64,000 bases of DNA from Mesorhizobium loti (GCA_002356515.1 AP017605.1:2294001-2358000), one strand, 5' to 3'. Counted from the stretch's first letter, positions 40,715-48,681 are shown. Numbers and translations: made by a program. Notes: generated by a model not told the origin, from the sequence alone.

Positions 40715-42769
40715 ATGGGTACTCGCGCCGGAGGACGACGCACGGGACCGAAATGCATTGCCATAGTCGGTCCCTTTGCAAGCGGTAAGACGACACTTCT
40801 CGAAGCCATATTGGCCCGTACGGGCGCCATCCCCCGACAAAATCCCGTTTCATCAGGCAACACCGTCTCGGATCATTCGCCGGAAGCGCGCGCCCACGCC
40901 ATGAGCGTCGAGGCGACCATCGCCACCACCGATTTCATGGGCGAGCAGATCACCTTTGTCGATTGTCCCGGCTCGATCGAATTCTCCTTTGAGGCCGAAC
41001 CGGTGCTGGCCGCCTGCGATCTCGCGGTGGTCGTCGCCGAGGCCGATGAAAAGAAGATCCCTGCTTTGCAGCTCATCATGCGCAAGCTCGACGATCTCGG
41101 CGTGCCGCGCATCCTGTTCCTCAACAAGGTCGACAAGGCGATTGCAGGCGTGCGCGACACGCTGAAGATGCTGCAGCCGGCAAGCTCGGTGCCGCTCCTG
41201 TTGCGCCAGATTCCGCTGCGCAAGGACGGCGTCGTCATCGGCTCGATCGATCTGGCGCTGGAGCGCGCCTACATCTACCGCGAATATGCCGAAAGCGAAG
41301 TGGCTGAAATACCCGGCGACGACAAGGCGCGCGAACTGGAAGCGCGCTTCTCCATGCTGGAAACCCTGGCCGACCATGACGACCAGTTGATGGAACAATT
41401 GCTCGAGGAGATCGAGCCGCCGAAGGACGCGATCTTCGACGACCTCGCCGCCGACCTGCGCGAAGGCATCGTGACGCCGGTGCTGATCGGCACCGCCGAG
41501 AAAGGCAACGGCGTGCTGCGCCTCCTGAAGGCGATCCGCCACGACGCGCCCGACATCGAGGCGACCCGCAAGCGGCTTGGCGCCCAAGACGGCGGCGCCA
41601 CCGTGGTCCAGGTGATGAAGACCATCCACACGCCGCATGGCGGCAAGCTGTCGGTGTCGCGCATCCTGTCCGGCCAGGTCGCCGACGGCTCGGAACTCTG
41701 GCTGCCCGGTGGCGGCGACACGGCGAAGGTTTCCGGCATCTACAAGATGCTCGGCAAGGACCAGTTCAAGCTCACCGCCGCCAAGGCCGGTGACACCGTG
41801 GCGCTGGGCAAGTTGGACGAGGTCAAGACCGGCCAGACGCTGACCTCGGCCAAGGGCGGCACCAAACAGCTGTTCACCTTCGAGCCACCGCAGCCGGTCT
41901 TCGCTTTCGCGCTGCGGCCGAAGGAGCGCAAGGACGAGGTCAAGATGTCGGCCGCCATCCAGCGGCTGGCGGAGGAAGATCCCTCGCTCAGCCTGCGCCA
42001 CAACCAGGACTCGGCCGAGACGGTGCTGTCCGGCCATGGCGAGATGCATCTGCGCGTCGTGCGCGAGCGGCTGGAGGGCAAGAACCAGATCCCCGTCGAA
42101 GGTCACGCGCCGGCCGTGCCCTATCGCGAGACGATCCGCAAACCGGCGCAGCAGCGCGGCCGCCACAAGAAGCAGTCGGGCGGCCATGGCCAGTTCGGCG
42201 ATGTGGTGATCGAGATCAAGCCGCTGCCGCGCGGCACCGGCTTCCAGTTCACCGACACCATCACCGGCGGCGTCGTGCCGAAGACCTACATCCAGTCGGT
42301 CGAAACCGGCGTGCGCGACTATCTGAAGTCCGGTCCGCTCGGCTTCCCCGTCGTCGACGTCGCCGTCAACCTGTCGGACGGCTCCTACCATGCGGTCGAT
42401 TCCTCCGACATGGCCTTCCAGATGGCGGCCAAGCTGGCGATGAAGGAAGGCATGGCCGCCTGCTCGCCGGTGCTGCTGGAGCCGGTGATGAAGGTCGAGA
42501 TCGTGACGCCGTCGGACGCCACGTCAAAGATCATCGCGCTGATCCCGCAGCGGCGTGGCCAGATCCTCGGCTATGACGCGCGGCCCGGCTGGCCGGGCTG
42601 GGATGTCGTCGAGGCAACCATGCCGCAGGCCGAGATCGGCGATCTGATCATCGAGCTGCGCTCGGCGACCGCGGGCGTCGCCAGCTACCGCGCCGCCTTC
42701 GACCACATGGCCGAACTCACCGGCCGCCTCGCCGACGAAGCGATGAACGCCAACGGCAAGGCCGCCTGA
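40715..42769 (+). CDS. Elongation factor G paralogue (EF-G-like GTPase)
   Basis: A 684-residue translational GTPase related to EF-G but divergent from the fusA product: P-loop GPFASGKTT near residue 19, G3 DCPG and G4 NKVD. Domains II-V follow, including GHGEMHLRV and HKKQSGGHGQFGDVV of domain IV/V. This 'EF-G-like' group is common in alphaproteobacteria; whether it drives translocation, ribosome recycling or something else is unknown. ATG 40715 follows GGAGGTCAGCC. It stands alone; canonical fusA would normally lie in the str operon elsewhere. Confidence 0.9.
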   Translation: MGTRAGGRRTGPKCIAIVGPFASGKTTLLEAILARTGAIPRQNPVSSGNTVSDHSPEARAHAMSVEATIATTDFMGEQITFVDCPGSIEFSFEAEPVLAACDLAVVVAEADEKKIPALQLIMRKLDDLGVPRILFLNKVDKAIAGVRDTLKMLQPASSVPLLLRQIPLRKDGVVIGSIDLALERAYIYREYAESEVAEIPGDDKARELEARFSMLETLADHDDQLMEQLLEEIEPPKDAIFDDLAADLREGIVTPVLIGTAEKGNGVLRLLKAIRHDAPDIEATRKRLGAQDGGATVVQVMKTIHTPHGGKLSVSRILSGQVADGSELWLPGGGDTAKVSGIYKMLGKDQFKLTAAKAGDTVALGKLDEVKTGQTLTSAKGGTKQLFTFEPPQPVFAFALRPKERKDEVKMSAAIQRLAEEDPSLSLRHNQDSAETVLSGHGEMHLRVVRERLEGKNQIPVEGHAPAVPYRETIRKPAQQRGRHKKQSGGHGQFGDVVIEIKPLPRGTGFQFTDTITGGVVPKTYIQSVETGVRDYLKSGPLGFPVVDVAVNLSDGSYHAVDSSDMAFQMAAKLAMKEGMAACSPVLLEPVMKVEIVTPSDATSKIIALIPQRRGQILGYDARPGWPGWDVVEATMPQAEIGDLIIELRSATAGVASYRAAFDHMAELTGRLADEAMNANGKAA

Positions 42770-42787
42770 TTTCGTCGCGATCAGCCG

Positions 42788-42876
42788 CTCTGTCCCCGTT
42801 TTACGGGGAGAGATGCCCGGTCCGTCCTCCGCAGCTGCTGCGCAGGACGGACAGGACAGTGAGGGGGCAGCGCCAA
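42788..42876. repeat. Palindromic repeat (family A-related, short copy)
   Basis: CTGTCCCCGTTTTACGGGGAGAG and an inverted pair GTCCGTCCT/AGGACGGAC (42820-42852) resemble units of the element at 435. It lies just after the EF-G-like gene. Confidence 0.65.
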
Positions 42877-42963
42877 CGTTGAGGATTGTCGAAGTTTATG
42901 ACGCAGCGGGACTATGCGTCTCGCCCGAAAGTCAGCTGCGGCCTTGGGACAGCAACTTGCATA

Positions 42964-43157
42964 AAAACCAAAAACGACGCCCGGGGGGGCCGGACGCCGT
43001 TTTGTTCGCGGACCGTTTTCTTGGGAGGGGAAACGGCAGGTCCGCCGCATGTAGGGTTGCCGCGTTTCGGCAGGAATAGGTTCGGACGCGGTAGCCGCCT
43101 GAGCCCGGGCCGTACGAGTGATGCCCCCATCTCCCGTCCGAACCACACCGCGTCCTA
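42964..43157 (-). ncRNA. Candidate small RNA 1 (AbcR/anti-Shine-Dalgarno type)
   Basis: A predicted minus-strand RNA of about 194 bases. Its 3' end is an 11-bp hairpin (42974-42984 with 42990-43000, two G-U pairs) followed on the minus strand by two T5 runs, an intrinsic terminator. Just before it a hairpin (43008-43018 with 43031-43045) exposes the loop CCCCTCCCAAGA, complementary to Shine-Dalgarno sequences as in AbcR/alpha-r15 RNAs. Upstream there are two mutually exclusive long stems (GGACGCGGT/ACCGCGTCC and GGTTCGGACG/CGTCCGAACC). The promoter is at 43164-43192. The length of the 5' part is uncertain, and family membership is inference. Confidence 0.6.
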
Positions 43158-43163
43158 GCCTCT

Positions 43164-43192
43164 TCATAGCAGCGGAACGCATCGTTGTCATG
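43164..43192 (-). promoter_or_regulatory. Promoter of candidate small RNA 1
   Basis: On the minus strand: -35 CATGAC (43192-43187), a 17-base spacer and -10 CTATGA (43169-43164). The predicted start is near 43157. Confidence 0.55.
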
Positions 43193-43211
43193 TTACCAGA
43201 GGTTACATGAC
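43187..43211. promoter_or_regulatory. Inverted-repeat operator overlapping the -35 box of small RNA 1
   Basis: GTCATGTTACC-AGA-GGTTACATGAC has 11-base arms with a single mismatch. It overlaps the -35 box, centred about 42 bases before the predicted start. The binder is unknown; the nearby LysR gene is one candidate. Confidence 0.6.
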
Positions 43212-43268
43212 ACTGTTACGCGGCAATTCTGATGAAATCTCCGGCCATCACAGCAGGGTCCGGGCAAC

Positions 43269-43385
43269 AAAAAAGCCGGATCAACGAAGATCCGGCTGAG
43301 TTTGATTGGAAGTGCCTGTTAAGGCTAACCTCCAGAGGGGAACACTCGAGGGCGCTAATGGGAGGAGAACGCGCCCAGGAGATGA
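43269..43385 (-). ncRNA. Candidate small RNA 2 (AbcR/anti-Shine-Dalgarno type)
   Basis: A predicted minus-strand RNA of about 117 bases. Its 5' hairpin GGGCGC/GCGCCC (43371-43376 with 43350-43355) presents a 15-base loop containing CTCCTCCC (43360-43367), a perfect anti-Shine-Dalgarno motif. A middle region with CCTCTGGAGG and GCCTTAACAGGC hairpins follows. The RNA ends in a perfect 9-bp terminator stem (43274-43282 with 43289-43297) plus T6. The tandem arrangement with small RNA 1 on the same strand resembles the tandem AbcR1/AbcR2 loci of other Rhizobiales, which repress ABC-transporter mRNAs through Hfq. Function here is inferred. Confidence 0.72.
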
Positions 43386-43390
43386 TCTAT

Positions 43391-43419
43391 ATATCTGCTC
43401 TTCATGCCCAAGAAACAAG
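43391..43419 (-). promoter_or_regulatory. Promoter of candidate small RNA 2
   Basis: On the minus strand: -35 CTTGTT (43419-43414), a 17-base spacer and -10 AGATAT (43396-43391) within an AT-rich ATATATAG. The predicted start is near 43385. The -35 box is identical to that of the cspA promoter. Confidence 0.6.
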
Positions 43420-43425
43420 CATCTA

Positions 43426-43448
43426 TTTTGCAACACACGCATGCAAAA
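43426..43448. promoter_or_regulatory. LysR-type operator candidate upstream of small RNA 2
   Basis: TTTTGCA-N9-TGCAAAA has perfect 7-base arms and contains the T-N11-A core of LysR-family sites. Its centre is about 52 bases before the predicted RNA start, a usual activator position. The lsrB/vtlR-like gene 740 bases away is the natural candidate. Confidence 0.55.
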
Positions 43449-43647
43449 AGACGCAGGCTGTGGTCTAACCCATTCCGGAAGCCAATAGGACCAGCAGAAT
43501 CGTCAAAACGGAGCGCGCTGCCGGGCCTTTGTCGTCATGAAAACGTCATTCCCGGCCGATTTTGCTCCAAAAACCCGAAAAACACCTGATGACTTGGAAT
43601 CAGGCAGCGGCCGTTCAATTCTGAGGCAGCCAGGCGGGAAACAGCCA

Positions 43648-44148
43648 ATGCGTCCTTTTTCAGCGATTGCCGGCAGCGGCGTCTTCCTGATCGCAGCGCC
43701 GGGTGTGGTTGCCGGACTTGTTCCCTGGCTGCTCAGCGATCGCTGGGGCTTGCCGTGGTCCACCGTGCCGGGCTTTGTCCTTGCCGGCGGCGGTCTCATC
43801 GTCGCCGCGACCGCGGTGCTGCTGCATGCCTTCGCCCGCTTCGCGCTCGAGGGGCTGGGCACGCCTGCCCCCGTCGCGCCGACGGAGAAGCTCGTGATCA
43901 GCGGCATCTACCGCCATGTCCGCAACCCCATGTATGTCGCCGTGCTGTCGATCATCCTCGGCCAGGCGCTGCTGTTCTCGAGCTGGACGCTCGTCGCCTA
44001 TGCCGTCATCGGCGCTGCTGTCATGGGCTCCTTCGTCAGGCTCTATGAGGAGCCGACGCTCGCCAGCCGCTACGGCGCCGACTATGAAACCTACCGCCGC
44101 AATGTCCCCGGCTGGCTGCCGCGCCTGACACCCTGGCGGGGCGAATAG
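43648..44148 (+). CDS. Membrane methyltransferase of the PEMT/isoprenylcysteine methyltransferase family
   Basis: A 166-residue membrane protein with about four hydrophobic segments and the conserved C-terminal signature GIYRHVRNPMYVAVL ... EEPTLASRYGADYETYRRNVPGWLPR, which binds SAM in the ICMT/PEMT superfamily. The substrate (phospholipid, protein or other) is unknown. ATG 43648 follows GGCGGGAAA; the open frame to 43537 is less likely because it runs through non-coding-looking DNA. It is convergent with the LysR gene. Confidence 0.83.
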   Translation: MRPFSAIAGSGVFLIAAPGVVAGLVPWLLSDRWGLPWSTVPGFVLAGGGLIVAATAVLLHAFARFALEGLGTPAPVAPTEKLVISGIYRHVRNPMYVAVLSIILGQALLFSSWTLVAYAVIGAAVMGSFVRLYEEPTLASRYGADYETYRRNVPGWLPRLTPWRGE

Positions 44149-44185
44149 ATCGCAACCCAGCAGCGCTGCCGATGATCCGCTTGGA

Positions 44186-45082
44186 CTAGAAAGACCAGCT
44201 TCTGGCTTTCGCAATGATGAAGTCGCGAAACACGTGCAGCTTCGCCTGGTTCTTCATCGCGTCGGGATAGGCGAAATAGGTGTCGAAGGACGGCACCTCG
44301 GTTTCCGGCAAAAGCTGCACCAGACCGGAATCCTTGTTGATCACGTAGTCGGGCAGCATGGCGATGCCGGCACCGCCCTGCACCGCGCGCTTGATCGACA
44401 AGATGTCGTTGATCTGCAGCGACGGCACGCGTTGGCCGCCCTCGAAATCGCCGACCGTCTCCAGCCAGTTCAACTCCGACAGATGCGACGGCACCGGCAG
44501 GCCGAAGGTGACGATGCGATGGTTTCTAAGCTCCGAGACCGAGGCCGGCTTACCGTGCTTGGCGACATAGGCGGGTGCTGCGTAGAGGTGGAAATGCACG
44601 GTGAACAGGCGGCGCTGGATCAGGTCCGGCTGCTGCGGCTGGCGCAGCCGGATGGCGCAGTCGGCCTGGCGCATGGTGAGGTCGAGTTCCTCATTGGCGA
44701 GGATCAGCTGTAGGCTGATCTCGGGATAGAGCTCGATGAACTCCTGCACCCGTTCGGTCAGCCAGCCGGCGCCGAGGCCGACGGTCGTCGTCACGCGAAG
44801 CACGCCGGAGGGCCGGTCCTTGGTCTCGGTCAGACGCGACTTGATGGTCTCGAGCTTCATCAGCACGTCATGCGCCGTGCGGAACAGCATCTCGCCCTGT
44901 TCGGTCAGCACCAGGCCACGCGCATGGCGGTTGAACAGCGGCACGCCGACATCATGCTCGAGCGCACTGACCTGCCGCGATATCGCCGATTGCGACAGAT
45001 GCAATGTCTCGGCCGCGTGCGTAAACGACCCCGCTTCCGCCGCAGCGTGAAACACGCGTAGCTTGTCCCAGTCCAACGCCAT
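44186..45082 (-). CDS. lsrB: LysR-family regulator, LsrB/VtlR-like
   Basis: A 298-residue LysR regulator starting ALDWDKLRVFHAAAEAGSFTHAA with recognition segment LSQSAISRQVSALEHDVG. Position directly downstream of trxB on the same strand and the overall sequence style fit LsrB of Sinorhizobium and VtlR of Brucella/Agrobacterium, regulators of oxidative-stress and envelope genes and of AbcR small RNAs. A Cys lies in the effector domain (QADCAIRL), of interest because LsrB is reported to be redox sensitive. The symbol is assigned from context. GAGGGGAATC precedes ATG 45082, and a 90-base gap from trxB could hold its own promoter. Confidence 0.78.
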   Translation of the reverse strand: MALDWDKLRVFHAAAEAGSFTHAAETLHLSQSAISRQVSALEHDVGVPLFNRHARGLVLTEQGEMLFRTAHDVLMKLETIKSRLTETKDRPSGVLRVTTTVGLGAGWLTERVQEFIELYPEISLQLILANEELDLTMRQADCAIRLRQPQQPDLIQRRLFTVHFHLYAAPAYVAKHGKPASVSELRNHRIVTFGLPVPSHLSELNWLETVGDFEGGQRVPSLQINDILSIKRAVQGGAGIAMLPDYVINKDSGLVQLLPETEVPSFDTYFAYPDAMKNQAKLHVFRDFIIAKARSWSF

Positions 45083-45172
45083 GATTCCCCTCGTTCTGTT
45101 TGGCGTCTGAATGAAAAATCAGGCTTTTACACGGCGTTTCTAAGCCGTTTTTTTAACAGTTTTGCAAGCGGC

Positions 45173-46147
45173 CTATTCCGCTGCTTCGCGATGCACCTCG
45201 ATACCGGCCAGATACTTTTCCGCTTCCAGCGCGGCCATGCAGCCGAGCCCCGCAGCCGTCACCGCCTGGCGGTAGACATCGTCGGTCACATCGCCGGCCG
45301 CGAACACGCCGGGCACATCAGTGCGGGTCGAATCCGGCGCCGTCCACAGGTAACCGTTCGGCTTCTGCTTCAGCTTGCCCGCGAACAGCTCGACCGCCGG
45401 TGCATGGCCGATCGCCACGAACACGCCGTCGACCTTGAGATGCGTCTCGGCGCCAGTCACCGCATGCTTGAGCTTCAGCCCTTCGACTGAAGGCGGCAGC
45501 GGCGCCTTGCCCGGGCGGCCGGTGATCTCGTCGACCACCGTGTCCCAGATGACGCGGACATTCTCCTTTTTCAGCAGCCGCTCGCGCAGGATGCGCTCGG
45601 CGCGGAAGTCGCTGCGCCGATGGATGACCGTGACGCTCTTGGCGAGATTCGACAGATAGAGCGCCTCCTCCACCGCCGAATTGCCGCCGCCGACCACCGC
45701 GACATCCTTGCCGCGATAGAAGAAGCCGTCGCAGGTGGCACAGGCAGAGACGCCGAAGCCCATGAAATCCTGCTCGGTCGGAATGCCCAGCCACTTGGCT
45801 TGCGCGCCGGTGGCGATGATCAGCGCGTCGGCGGTATAAGTCGTGCCGGAATCGCCCTTGGCGCGGAACGGCCGCACGTTGAGGTCGACCTCGGTGATGA
45901 TGTCGTTGATGATGTCGGTGCCGACATGCTCGGCCTGCTTGAGCATCTGCTCCATCAGCCACGGCCCCTGGATCGGGTCGGCGAAACCGGGGTAGTTCTC
46001 GACATCGGTGGTGATCATCAGCTGGCCGCCCTGCTGCAGGCCGGCGACCAGCATCGGCTTCAGCATGGCGCGGGCGGCATAGACCGCCGCCGTATAGCCG
46101 GCCGGACCGGAACCGATGATGAGAACGGGCGCGTGCTTGGTGGTCAT
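45173..46147 (-). CDS. trxB: Thioredoxin reductase
   Basis: A 324-residue NADPH:thioredoxin oxidoreductase with FAD: N-terminal IIGSGPAGYTAAVYAARA, redox CATC near residues 136-139 (SACATCDGFFYRG), NADPH-binding GGGNSAVEEALYL and the C-terminal FAAGDVTDDVYRQAVTAAGLGC. Full length for the low-Mr bacterial type. It is divergent from the Lrp-type gene and upstream of the LysR gene, an arrangement conserved in rhizobia as far as I recall. Confidence 0.96.
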   Translation of the reverse strand: MTTKHAPVLIIGSGPAGYTAAVYAARAMLKPMLVAGLQQGGQLMITTDVENYPGFADPIQGPWLMEQMLKQAEHVGTDIINDIITEVDLNVRPFRAKGDSGTTYTADALIIATGAQAKWLGIPTEQDFMGFGVSACATCDGFFYRGKDVAVVGGGNSAVEEALYLSNLAKSVTVIHRRSDFRAERILRERLLKKENVRVIWDTVVDEITGRPGKAPLPPSVEGLKLKHAVTGAETHLKVDGVFVAIGHAPAVELFAGKLKQKPNGYLWTAPDSTRTDVPGVFAAGDVTDDVYRQAVTAAGLGCMAALEAEKYLAGIEVHREAAE

Positions 46148-46402
46148 CTAGAACCTCTGCGGGGCAGACAATCGGGTGTGCCTTGGGGAATAGCGTGAAA
46201 TGTCGCGCCTAATGTAAGGGTTGCCAACCACGCCAGCAAGACGAAGGGGCCGTCGTCCCCGGAAAGCTTCGGCCCAAGCGGTTATTCGCATGATCGCCGC
46301 TTTCGTTACCGTTCAAAAATCGCGTTGATGAGGGCTGGCGCCAACACAAAAGTCGTTTAATTACAAAATTGCGAAAGATTCTTGCGCCGAGCTTAGACAG
46401 CC

Positions 46403-46882
46403 ATGCCCCTAAAAGCCGACCTCGACGCCATCGACTGGAAGATCCTGCGCGAGTTGCAGGCCGACGGGCGCATGACCAATGTCGAATTGTCGAACCGCGT
46501 CGGCATTTCGGCGCCGCCCTGCCTGCGCCGGGTCAAGCGGCTGGAGGAAGCCGGCATCATCCGCGGCTACCGTGCGCTGCTCAATGCGCCTGCGCTCGGC
46601 CTCGATGTCGTCGCCTTCTGCCTGGTCGGGCTGCACCACCAGGCCGATGCGGAGCTGCGCACCTTCGCCGAGCGCACACGCGGCTGGCCGATCGTGCGCG
46701 ATGCCTGGATGGTCTCGGGCGAATCCGATTTCCTGCTGCATTGCGTGGCAAGCGACCTCGGCGCCTTCCAGACCTTCGTCATCGAGGAATTGACCTCGAC
46801 GCCGAATGTCGACACGGTGCGCACCGCGCTCACCATCCGCCGGGTCAAGGATGAAGGCCTGGTCTCCTTCGAGCGCGCCTAG
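46403..46882 (+). CDS. Lrp/AsnC-family transcriptional regulator
   Basis: A 159-residue Lrp-type regulator with N-terminal HTH (LDAIDWKILRELQADGRMTNVELSNRVGIS, recognition helix PPCLRRVKRLEEAG) and a C-terminal RAM domain (VSGESDFLLHCV ... LTSTPNVDTVRTALTIRRVK). It is divergent from trxB across 255 bases that include an AT-rich stretch (TTTAATTACAAAATTG) near its start. Its TAG stop overlaps the first bases of an intergenic palindromic repeat. Confidence 0.92.
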   Translation: MPLKADLDAIDWKILRELQADGRMTNVELSNRVGISAPPCLRRVKRLEEAGIIRGYRALLNAPALGLDVVAFCLVGLHHQADAELRTFAERTRGWPIVRDAWMVSGESDFLLHCVASDLGAFQTFVIEELTSTPNVDTVRTALTIRRVKDEGLVSFERA

Positions 46883-46983
46883 AGCGTTTCACCGTTTCAC
46901 GGAAACGGCGAACCGCTCTATCTCTTTGTTTTGACGCAATTCCGGACGGAAAACCGTTTCACACTTTTCCTGGAATTGCTCTG
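46881..46983. repeat. Rhizobial AGAGCG palindromic repeat (family B), full copy
   Basis: It begins AGAGCGTTTCACCGTTTC, contains CCGTTTCACGGAAACGG, then TTGTTTTGACGCAATTCC and ends GGAATTGCTCT. This combination is one I recognise as common in Rhizobiales intergenic regions. It begins within the stop codon of the Lrp gene. The following stretch to 47113 shows no gene. Confidence 0.85.
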
Positions 46984-47113
46984 AGGCCGCGCGAACGCCG
47001 GTGTGCCGCCGAATTCCCGACCTTCGCCACACCGGCGCCGCGTTGGTGTTTGACAGACGCTAATGTACAAGGCTGGACGGCTCTGCCGGACTTCGCCGCC
47101 TGCTTGGTTTCTT

Positions 47114-47160
47114 AAGCAATTCCTGAAAAAGTGTGTAACGGTTTTCGCTCGGAATTGCTT
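47114..47160. repeat. Family B palindromic repeat, half copy in opposite orientation
   Basis: Perfect ends AAGCAATTCC/GGAATTGCTT enclose AAAAGTGTGTAACGGTTTTCGCTC, matching the second half of the element at 46881 inverted. It lies 57 bases before the glycosyltransferase start and so may sit in its leader. Confidence 0.8.
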
Positions 47161-47217
47161 GGAATAGATGGCGAAAGCAGCGTTGCTCTGGGGGCGGCCC
47201 GCCATGGGAAGGGGACC

Positions 47218-48012
47218 ATGACTCGATTTGCAAGCCCGGTCTCGGCGCTTATCATCTGCGTGAACGAGGCCGATATGATCGGCCCGTGCCTGGAAAGCAT
47301 CGACTTCTGCGCCGAGATCATCATCGTTGATTCCGGTTCGACCGACGGCACCGTCGAATGCGTGGAAAGCTATATCGCCAAGGGCTACCCGATAAGGCTG
47401 CTGCACAATGACTGGCCGGGTTTTCCGCGTCAGCGGCAATTCTCGCTCGACCATGCCACCCAGCCCTGGTGTCTTTCGATCGACCCGGACGAGCGCGTCG
47501 ACGACCAGCTGCGGCAGTCGATCGTGGCCATCACGCAGGCGGCCGACAACAAGATCAACGGATGGTACATCCGCCGCCGCGATTGGCTGAAGGGCTATGG
47601 CTACGCGCATCGCTGGGTGCTGCACAACAGGCTGATGCGGCTCTTCCGCCGGGAAGGCGCCACCATGGATCTCACCGCGCGGGTGCACGAAGCCTTCCAC
47701 GTGCCGGGCGAGACCGGCACGATCGAAGAGGGCGTCCTGCTGCATCGCCGCGAAATATCGGTCGAGGAGGATCTTGCCCGGGCCAACGCCTATTCCGGCC
47801 TCAAGGCCGTCACGCTGGTCGAGAAGGGCAAGAAGCCCGGCCTGGTGCGGCTGGTGCTGTCGCCGTTCGGCAACTTCCTGAAATTCTACCTGGCAAAGCG
47901 CTACTTCCTGTGCGGCCGGCACGGCTTCGTCTACTCGATGTCGGTGATGATCTATTCCTTCGCCACCGAGGCAAAACTCTACGAGGCCTCGGAACGCAAC
48001 GATCCCGTATGA
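47218..48012 (+). CDS. Family 2 glycosyltransferase, WaaE-like (LPS core)
   Basis: A 264-residue GT-A glycosyltransferase with the nucleotide-sugar motifs IIIVDSGSTDGTVE and DPDERVDDQL and the WaaE/KdtX-type features FPRQRQFSLDHA, then RLFRREGATMD. WaaE-type enzymes add glucose to inner-core heptose I. Adjacency to the heptose genes supports an LPS-core role. ATG 47218 follows GAAGGGGACC. The C-terminus has a short hydrophobic/aromatic region (FLKFYLAKRYFL) probably for membrane association. Confidence 0.85.
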   Translation: MTRFASPVSALIICVNEADMIGPCLESIDFCAEIIIVDSGSTDGTVECVESYIAKGYPIRLLHNDWPGFPRQRQFSLDHATQPWCLSIDPDERVDDQLRQSIVAITQAADNKINGWYIRRRDWLKGYGYAHRWVLHNRLMRLFRREGATMDLTARVHEAFHVPGETGTIEEGVLLHRREISVEEDLARANAYSGLKAVTLVEKGKKPGLVRLVLSPFGNFLKFYLAKRYFLCGRHGFVYSMSVMIYSFATEAKLYEASERNDPV

Positions 48013-48027
48013 GCCGTCAGGCCTGGA

Positions 48028-48681
48028 TCAGCACCTGTAGTCCCGGCCGAGCGTTTCAATGGCGGTGATGAGACCGACGACGTCATCACCGTCTTGCAAA
48101 CGCCTGATGGCGAAGCCGGGTTGAACCGCCGCCTCGCCGTCGACCAGCCAGCCCTGTGCCAGGCCAGCGCGCTTTCCCGCCCGCATGTCGGCCAGCTTGT
48201 CGCCGACGATCAGGGAGCGCTGTAAATCGAGATCGAGGCGTTTGCCCGCCTCGATCAGCATGCCCGGATTGGGTTTGCGCATCGGATGATCGGCAACGGC
48301 GAGCGGTCCGACACCGGCCTCGTGGTAGGCGCAGGCAAGCACCATGTCGACAGACACGCCCTGATCGCCCAACAGCTCGAGCACGCGGCCGTTCACCGCC
48401 GCAAAGGCGCTCCAGCCGAAATAGCCGCGCGCGATGCCGGACTGGTTGGTGACCACGACAACCGGAATCCCGACCCGGTTGGCGGCCGCGATCGCCGGCA
48501 GCATCTGCGGCCTGAGTTCGATCTCGGCCGGGTCGCTGGGATAGTCGGTATCGACATTGATGGTGCCGTCACGGTCGAGGAACAGCGCCGGCAGGTGCCG
48601 CGGGAAAACCCGCTCGCCGATCCGCTCGATCCATACGCCCGGCTCGGTCAGCGGATGTGGCGTCCCCTTCCCGTCAGCCAT
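48028..48681 (-). CDS. gmhB: D-glycero-beta-D-manno-heptose 1,7-bisphosphate 7-phosphatase
   Basis: A 217-residue HAD-family phosphatase that removes the C7 phosphate in ADP-heptose synthesis. The motif LFLDRDGTINVDTDYP (near residue 33) and VVVTNQSGIARGYF are specific to the GmhB/HisB-type group; MRKPNPGML and IVGDKLADMRAG complete the site. It overlaps the end of gmhA by 8 bases and is the last gene of the minus-strand hldE-gmhA-gmhB unit. Confidence 0.94.
   Translation of the reverse strand: MADGKGTPHPLTEPGVWIERIGERVFPRHLPALFLDRDGTINVDTDYPSDPAEIELRPQMLPAIAAANRVGIPVVVVTNQSGIARGYFGWSAFAAVNGRVLELLGDQGVSVDMVLACAYHEAGVGPLAVADHPMRKPNPGMLIEAGKRLDLDLQRSLIVGDKLADMRAGKRAGLAQGWLVDGEAAVQPGFAIRRLQDGDDVVGLITAIETLGRDYRC

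Noticed and set aside
39050..42391. Long minus-strand frames opposite the GGDEF-EAL and EF-G-like genes
   Set aside because: Antisense shadows; the plus-strand proteins carry full motif sets.
42781..43191. 136-residue minus-strand open frame in the small RNA interval
   Set aside because: It runs straight through a terminator hairpin and a palindromic repeat, has no good RBS and looks like no known protein.
43355..43405. 16-codon minus-strand mini-ORF (MKSRYIDHLLGAFSSH) as a leader peptide
   Set aside because: Its ATG lies upstream of the predicted transcription start of small RNA 2, so it would not be on the transcript, and no RBS precedes it.
45131..45155. ACGGC/GCCGT hairpin plus T run between trxB and the LysR gene as a trxB terminator
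   Set aside because: The T run is oriented for plus-strand transcription, whereas both genes are on the minus strand, so it cannot end trxB; no plus-strand transcript is otherwise supported.
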